DNA from: Desulfovibrio piger
Lineage (GTDB): Bacteria; Desulfobacterota; Desulfovibrionia; Desulfovibrionales; Desulfovibrionaceae
Length of the DNA: 39,696 nucleotides
Reading direction: 5' to 3'
Assembly: GCF_012843875.1 (NCBI RefSeq)
Contig: NZ_JABAFY010000024.1
Coordinates: forward strand, 1-39,696
Positions 36,448 through 39,696 of the stretch are shown here, in pieces. Numbering within the stretch: the stretch's first letter is position 1; every line of letters starts with the position of its first letter. The notes beneath the pieces are model-generated. The model worked only from the letters and a program-made list of their open reading frames with translations, had not been told where the DNA came from and did no database searches. The position numbers and the translations under genes were made by a program.

Positions 36448-38088
36448 ATGGCAGTACATCCCCATGCCGGCAAACTGCCGGCGCCCGAGACTCTGGAGAA
36501 TATCCCCGCGCTCGTCAGTGCCTACTATACGGAATCGCCTGACCCGCATCAGGCCGCACAACGTGTGTCTTTTGGAACGTCCGGGCATCGTGGTTCTTCG
36601 TTGAAGCAGACCTTCAACGAACGCCACATCCACGCCATCACCCAGGCCGTCTGTGATTACCGCAAACAACACGGTATCACCGGCCCGCTGTTCATGGGCG
36701 GAGATACACATGCCCTGTCGGAACCGGCCTTTCGCAGTGCGCTTGAAGTCCTGACGGCCAATGATGTGCAGGTCCGCATCTCCCACGACGGTTCCGCCAC
36801 AGCGACCCCTGCGGTCTCCCATGCCATCCTGTGCTGGAACAGCGAGCACGGCGGTCAGGCTCTGGCTGACGGCATCATCATCACGCCGTCTCACAACCCT
36901 CCGGCTGACGGTGGTTTCAAATACAATCCGCCGCATGGCGGCCCGGCCGAAACAGCGGTGACCGCCTGGATCGAAAAGCAGGCCAATATCTATCTTGATC
37001 ACCTCAATTGTGACGTCCATCGCCTGCCGTACAGCAGTGCCCGACGGTCTTCGCTGGTGCAGGGCTATGATTTTACCGCCCGCTATGTGGAAGACCTGCC
37101 GCGCATCCTGGATATGGACAGCATCGCGGCTTCCGGTATTTCCCTGGGGGTCGATCCTCTGGGGGGAGCCAGCCTTTCCCTGTGGGAGCCCATAGCCGAG
37201 CGCTACAAACTGCGCCTGACCGTGGTCAACAAAGTCATCGACCCCACATTCCGTTTTGTTCCCTGTGACAAGGACGGCAAGATCAGGATGGACTGCTCTT
37301 CGCCGTATGTCATGAGTGGCCTGCTCGATATGCGCGACCGCTTCGACCTGGCCTTTGCCTGTGATCCGGACTCGGATCGTCACGGCATCGTGGCCAAGAG
37401 CGGTTTGATGAATCCCAACCATTATCTGGCCACCGTTGCCTGGCATCTGTTCCGCAGCCGCTTCCAGTGGCAGGCCGATGCCGGAATCGGCAAGACTCTG
37501 GTGACCAGCGCCATGCTGGACAGGGTAGGCCAGGAGCTGGGACGCAAGGTCATCGAAGTCCCGGTCGGTTTCAAGTGGTTCGTGCCCTATCTGACAGACG
37601 GCAGCTGCGGCATGGGCTGTGAGGAAAGTGCCGGCGCTTCCTTCCTCTGCTTTGACGGCAGCCCCTGGAGCACCGACAAGGATGGCCCCTTGCTCTGCCT
37701 GCTGGCAGCGGAAATGGCCGCACGCGAAGAGCGCGGGCCGGACGAGATCTATCGCAGCCTGACGGAACAGTTCGGCGCTCCGCTGTACCAGCGCCAGGAT
37801 GCTCCGGCCGACGATCACGTGCGGGCCTGCCTCAAATCATTGAAGGCAGAGGATGTCCAGATGCGGACAGTAGCGGGATCCCCGGTCACTGAGATCCTGA
37901 CGACAGCCCCGGGGAACGGAGCTGCCATTGGCGGGGTCAAGGTCTGCAGCCGGAACGGCTGGTTCGCCATCCGGCCTTCCGGGACGGAGGCTATCTGCAA
38001 GGTCTATGCGGAAAGCTTCCTTGGAGAGCAGCATTTGCATGCCCTGCATGAAGAAGCCCAGGCCTTGCTGCAGCGCTTGCTGGCCTGA
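36448..38088 (+). CDS. pgm: Alpha-D-glucose phosphate-specific phosphoglucomutase
   Basis: Interconverts glucose 1-phosphate and glucose 6-phosphate for glycogen and cell-surface sugar synthesis. The 546-residue protein has the N-terminal SFGTSGHRGSS motif, the phosphoserine loop TPSHNPP with Ser148, the metal-binding DPDSDRHG near 307-314, the sugar-recognition loop CEESAGAS (GEESAGAS is more usual) and the phosphate-binding RPSGTEAICKVYAES near the C-terminus. AGGAGG lies six bases before the ATG. It is a single-gene unit between two terminators. Confidence 0.96.
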   Translation: MAVHPHAGKLPAPETLENIPALVSAYYTESPDPHQAAQRVSFGTSGHRGSSLKQTFNERHIHAITQAVCDYRKQHGITGPLFMGGDTHALSEPAFRSALEVLTANDVQVRISHDGSATATPAVSHAILCWNSEHGGQALADGIIITPSHNPPADGGFKYNPPHGGPAETAVTAWIEKQANIYLDHLNCDVHRLPYSSARRSSLVQGYDFTARYVEDLPRILDMDSIAASGISLGVDPLGGASLSLWEPIAERYKLRLTVVNKVIDPTFRFVPCDKDGKIRMDCSSPYVMSGLLDMRDRFDLAFACDPDSDRHGIVAKSGLMNPNHYLATVAWHLFRSRFQWQADAGIGKTLVTSAMLDRVGQELGRKVIEVPVGFKWFVPYLTDGSCGMGCEESAGASFLCFDGSPWSTDKDGPLLCLLAAEMAAREERGPDEIYRSLTEQFGAPLYQRQDAPADDHVRACLKSLKAEDVQMRTVAGSPVTEILTTAPGNGAAIGGVKVCSRNGWFAIRPSGTEAICKVYAESFLGEQHLHALHEEAQALLQRLLA

Positions 38089-38111
38089 GCAAATAAGCAA
38101 ATTTGAACCAT

Positions 38112-38141
38112 AAAAAAAGGACGCCGTCAGGCGTCCTTTTT
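38112..38141. terminator. Bidirectional terminator between pgm and rluB
   Basis: The stem ggacgcc/ggcgtcc (38119-38125, 38130-38136) is flanked by seven A and five T, so RNA from either strand gives a hairpin followed by U. It serves the convergent genes pgm (plus) and rluB (minus). The 80 bp between it and the rluB stop contains only small stems (gggac/gtccc near 38180). Confidence 0.9.
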
Positions 38142-38220
38142 CATACTTCATCCCATGTGCGTGGGCTATTGGGTATCTGGGACAGAACGTCCCGGTGCTC
38201 ACTCACTAAGCCAAATCTCC

Positions 38221-39114
38221 TCATGAGCGCCGGATCTCCGCAGCCTGGAGCAGGGCAGCGGTCTCTGCGGCTGACAAAAAACGGCACTCGCCCACAGGAA
38301 GATCGCCAAGGCCAAGGGGGCCGAGACGGATGCGCTTCAGGCGCAGGATGGTCAAGCCAAGATCCCGGCACATGCGGCGGATCTGGCGGTTGACCCCCTG
38401 ATGCAGCACCATCCGCAACCGCGTATGCCCATTGGCCTGCAAGCGGCTTTCCACTTCGACTGGGCGCAAATGCTCTCCCTCAGCCAATGTCATGCCACGG
38501 CGCATGGTTGCCAGCGCGGCAGCCGGGACAGTTCCCCGCACAAGGACATCGTAGGTCTTTGGCTGATGATGCCGGGGATGCATCAGGCGCTGTGCCAGCT
38601 CGCCATCATTGGTCAGCAGCAATAGCCCCTCAGAAAAATAGTCAAGCCTTCCAACAGGATAGACTCTATTTCGCCGCATCTCCGCTGTCAGACAATCCAA
38701 AACTGTAGGACGCCCCTGCGGATCGTGTGCCGTACACATGACCTGGATGGGCTTGTGCAGCATGATATAGGAAAAAGAGGCGGGCAGAGCCGCAAGTTGC
38801 TGGCCTTCGACCTGGATGAGGTCATCAGGAAGGATGCGCCTGCCGGGAGAACGTTCCACCACCCCGTTGACCTGGATAGCTCCGGCAAAAATAAGCTCAT
38901 CGGCCTTGCGGCGAGAGCAATAGCCGGAAGCTGCGATGAGCTTGTTGAGCCGGGTCCCGTCCTGCAGATCTTCCTCTAGCCCAGATGGAGAAGAGCTGTT
39001 GTTCCGTGGAGCAGGGGAGGAATGACCATTTTGGGGCGATCTGGGGGCAAACGGATTGGAACGACGCTGGGGGCGTCCATCGCGGCTGCGGAAAAAAGAG
39101 GATTTGGCGTGCAT
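38221..39114 (-). CDS. rRNA pseudouridine synthase, RluB/RsuA family
   Basis: Converts a specific uridine of rRNA to pseudouridine. The 297-residue protein has an S4 RNA-binding domain (TRLNKLIAASGYCSRRKADELI, about 54-100) and a catalytic domain with Asp158 in GRLDYFSEGLLLLTNDG, followed by the conserved NRQIRRM motif. The first 50 residues are a Arg/Ser/Pro/Asn-rich disordered tail, common in this family. RluB (23S) is more likely than RsuA by overall similarity, without certainty. ATG 39114 is the first start after an in-frame stop; its ribosome site is poor (AAGG almost touching the ATG). A TTGACA lies upstream on the minus strand at 39149-39144 but has no matching -10 box. Confidence 0.92.
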   Translation of the reverse strand: MHAKSSFFRSRDGRPQRRSNPFAPRSPQNGHSSPAPRNNSSSPSGLEEDLQDGTRLNKLIAASGYCSRRKADELIFAGAIQVNGVVERSPGRRILPDDLIQVEGQQLAALPASFSYIMLHKPIQVMCTAHDPQGRPTVLDCLTAEMRRNRVYPVGRLDYFSEGLLLLTNDGELAQRLMHPRHHQPKTYDVLVRGTVPAAALATMRRGMTLAEGEHLRPVEVESRLQANGHTRLRMVLHQGVNRQIRRMCRDLGLTILRLKRIRLGPLGLGDLPVGECRFLSAAETAALLQAAEIRRS

Positions 39115-39170
39115 GCCTTAGAGGTGTGGCAAAAAAGCAGCCATGTCAAGCATACGGGGGAATGCCATAG

Positions 39171-39314
39171 ACGGCAGAGTCAGACGCCAGAAAGATTCAG
39201 GTATATGCTGACTGGCCCAAGACTATTCTTAAAGTGCAGCTTGAGCAAAAATATATGGCAAAAAATTTTCTGTCTGATCTTGGAGAGAGGAGTGCCTTCT
39301 TCGTCGTCTCATAG
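39171..39314 (+). pseudogene. Possible hipA-like fragment
   Basis: An open frame of 47 codons without a start codon (an in-frame TAG precedes it) ends at TAG 39312-39314. It contains RKIQVYADWP near its beginning, which resembles the N-terminal strand of HipA-family kinases as I remember them. The remainder (KTILKVQLEQKYMAKNF and on) reads as plausible protein but I cannot place it. If real, it is a decayed piece of a toxin-antitoxin gene. Confidence 0.22.
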
Positions 39315-39322
39315 ATAAAAGT

Positions 39323-39354
39323 TTACATAATTATCATTATGGGACATTTATAAT
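39323..39354. promoter_or_regulatory. Fur-box-like site with consensus -10
   Basis: On the minus strand 39340-39327 reads ATAATGATAATTAT, 13 of 14 to positions 2-15 of the Fur consensus GATAATGATAATCATTATC; over the full 19 bases 13 match. On the plus strand a perfect TATAAT lies at 39349-39354, so the Fur site would cover its -35 zone. The only plus-strand start downstream (39388) gives 19 codons with a signal-peptide-like opening before a stop. Confidence 0.4.
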
Positions 39355-39433
39355 AGTTAATACTTACACATGGTTATCATGCATTTTATGAATAAGGGGT
39401 TTTCATACCGAAAGCCTTTTTCCTCACCATGGG

Positions 39434-39476
39434 CTCTGCTGCTTTAAAGGTCGCAGCAGAGATTCCCATATGGGAA
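39434..39476. repeat. Adjacent hairpin and 14-bp palindrome
   Basis: A 9-bp perfect stem (39434-39442 with 39453-39461, ctctgctgc/gcagcagag, 10-base loop) is followed directly by the perfect palindrome ttcccatatgggaa (39463-39476). The second is a typical dimeric-protein operator shape. No gene is close enough to assign. Confidence 0.55.
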
Positions 39477-39509
39477 ATGGAAAAATGGACGCTGAGATTT
39501 GAAGCTGTC

Positions 39510-39539
39510 TCATGTCCCACACCTAGTTTTCATGTCCCA
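39510..39539. repeat. TCATGTCCCA direct repeats, 20-bp period
   Basis: tcatgtccca occurs at 39510-39519 and 39530-39539, exactly 20 bp apart. An inverted tgggacat is at 39340-39347 and a partial copy (tcgtccca) at 39669-39676, right at the start of the terminal reading frame. The pattern suits binding sites of a recombinase or transposase at an element end. Confidence 0.5.
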
Positions 39540-39582
39540 TATGTGATCGGTTCCCCAAAATCGTGAATGCCCTGCATGATGC

Positions 39583-39612
39583 TTGTAAACCGCCTCTTTG
39601 GCACCTGATAAT
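39583..39612 (+). promoter_or_regulatory. Candidate promoter of the terminal gene
   Basis: TTGTAA (39583-39588) and GATAAT (39607-39612) are 18 bases apart. Transcription would start near 39619, just before the AAGAGG ribosome site of the leader ORF. Confidence 0.4.
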
Positions 39613-39637
39613 CAGTACTAATAAGAGGATGTCCGGC

Positions 39638-39679
39638 ATGTTTTTTGATTTTAAAAGGTGTGGTAATCTCGTCCCATGA
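39638..39679 (+). CDS. 13-residue leader ORF
   Basis: ATG at 39638 has an AAGAGG site nine bases upstream and encodes MFFDFKRCGNLVP before TGA at 39677-39679. That stop overlaps the next ATG (39676) as ATGA. It could be a leader that couples translation of the terminal gene, or an attenuator peptide; three Phe among the first five residues are notable. Too short to be sure it is translated. Confidence 0.3.
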   Translation: MFFDFKRCGNLVP

Positions 39680-39696
39680 AACAAACAGATTTTCGT
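39676..39696 (+). CDS. Start of a gene cut by the window end, possible tyrosine recombinase
   Basis: Seven codons (MKQTDFR) are visible before the window ends; an in-frame TAA lies at 39664-39666, so this ATG is the first start. Short N-termini of this kind (Met-Lys-x-Thr-Asp-Phe) occur in XerD-like integrases that travel as recombinase trios, as I remember them. The repeats just upstream agree with a mobile element. Identification from seven residues is weak. Confidence 0.25.

Larger units (their letters stand above)
39115..39696. other. AT-rich right border without an intact gene
   Basis: Base composition drops sharply compared with the rest of the window. The stretch holds a possible hipA remnant, a Fur-like box, hairpins, TCATGTCCCA repeats, a promoter with a short leader ORF and the first codons of a gene running off the end. 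The motif tccca or its complement recurs at 39340, 39465, 39515, 39535 and 39671. This is what the edge of a mobile element inserted in decaying sequence looks like. Confidence 0.6.

Noticed and set aside
39115..39696. Complete insertion sequence at the right end.
   Set aside because: Repeats and a possible first gene are visible, but no transposase body or matching far end lies inside the window.

Overview
The window is GC-rich, densely coded chromosome from what looks like a Desulfovibrio-type sulfate reducer (Desulfovibrionaceae). This rests on gene content and order recalled from that group: rpoH, a TPR lipoprotein, rpiB, cysS, hslV, ispE, tRNA-Gln, prs, rplY and pth in one direction, with a short methionine synthase diverging from rpoH. 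No rRNA or marker gene allows a species call. About 36.5 kb is ordinary housekeeping sequence. The last 0.6 kb is AT-rich, lacks an intact gene and looks like the border of a mobile element.

Minus-strand block, 282-11933. From rpoH leftward run a TPR lipoprotein, a LolB-like lipoprotein, rpiB, cysS, an M48 metalloprotease, hslV, ispE, tRNA-Gln, prs and rplY. Gaps are tiny or are 4-nt ATGA overlaps, so much of it is probably co-transcribed from a promoter near 12000. A hairpin terminator after rplY separates an alpha/beta hydrolase and pth, which end at their own terminator. RpiB supplies ribose 5-phosphate to Prs, and Prs makes PRPP, which Hpt uses in the divergent block. RpoH, HslV and the M48 protease link this unit to protein quality control.

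Plus-strand blocks, 12101-38088. Block one is metH (without its reactivation domain), a periplasmic thioredoxin, a GNAT acetyltransferase, hpt and an MJ0042 zinc-ribbon membrane protein, closed by a terminator at 16741. Block two is radA, a CYTH protein, clpS, clpA, aat, uvrB, ligA and dapB, mostly overlapping. It joins a whole N-degron module (Aat tags, ClpS recognises, ClpA unfolds) to DNA repair genes. A small unknown gene with its own promoter and terminator follows. Then come sbcDC, rpsA-degP and pgm, each as separate units. A bidirectional terminator at 38112 divides pgm from rluB on the minus strand.

Most interesting points. (1) LigA carries a perfect beta-clamp binding pentapeptide, QLSLF, at its extreme N-terminus on a flexible linker. 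(2) The stop codon of ispE lies inside the tRNA-Gln gene. (3) RpoH has a very acidic N-terminal extension. (4) A good promoter for sbcDC lies between tandem terminator hairpins, and a 50-bp near-palindrome follows sbcC. (5) The right end holds a Fur-box-like site, a possible hipA remnant, 20-bp-periodic TCATGTCCCA repeats and the first codons of a possible tyrosine recombinase preceded by a 13-codon leader ORF. (6) A 17-bp perfect inverted repeat plus terminator at 99-211 may mark a small RNA. I found no CRISPR array, no complete insertion sequence and no convincing new multi-gene system.
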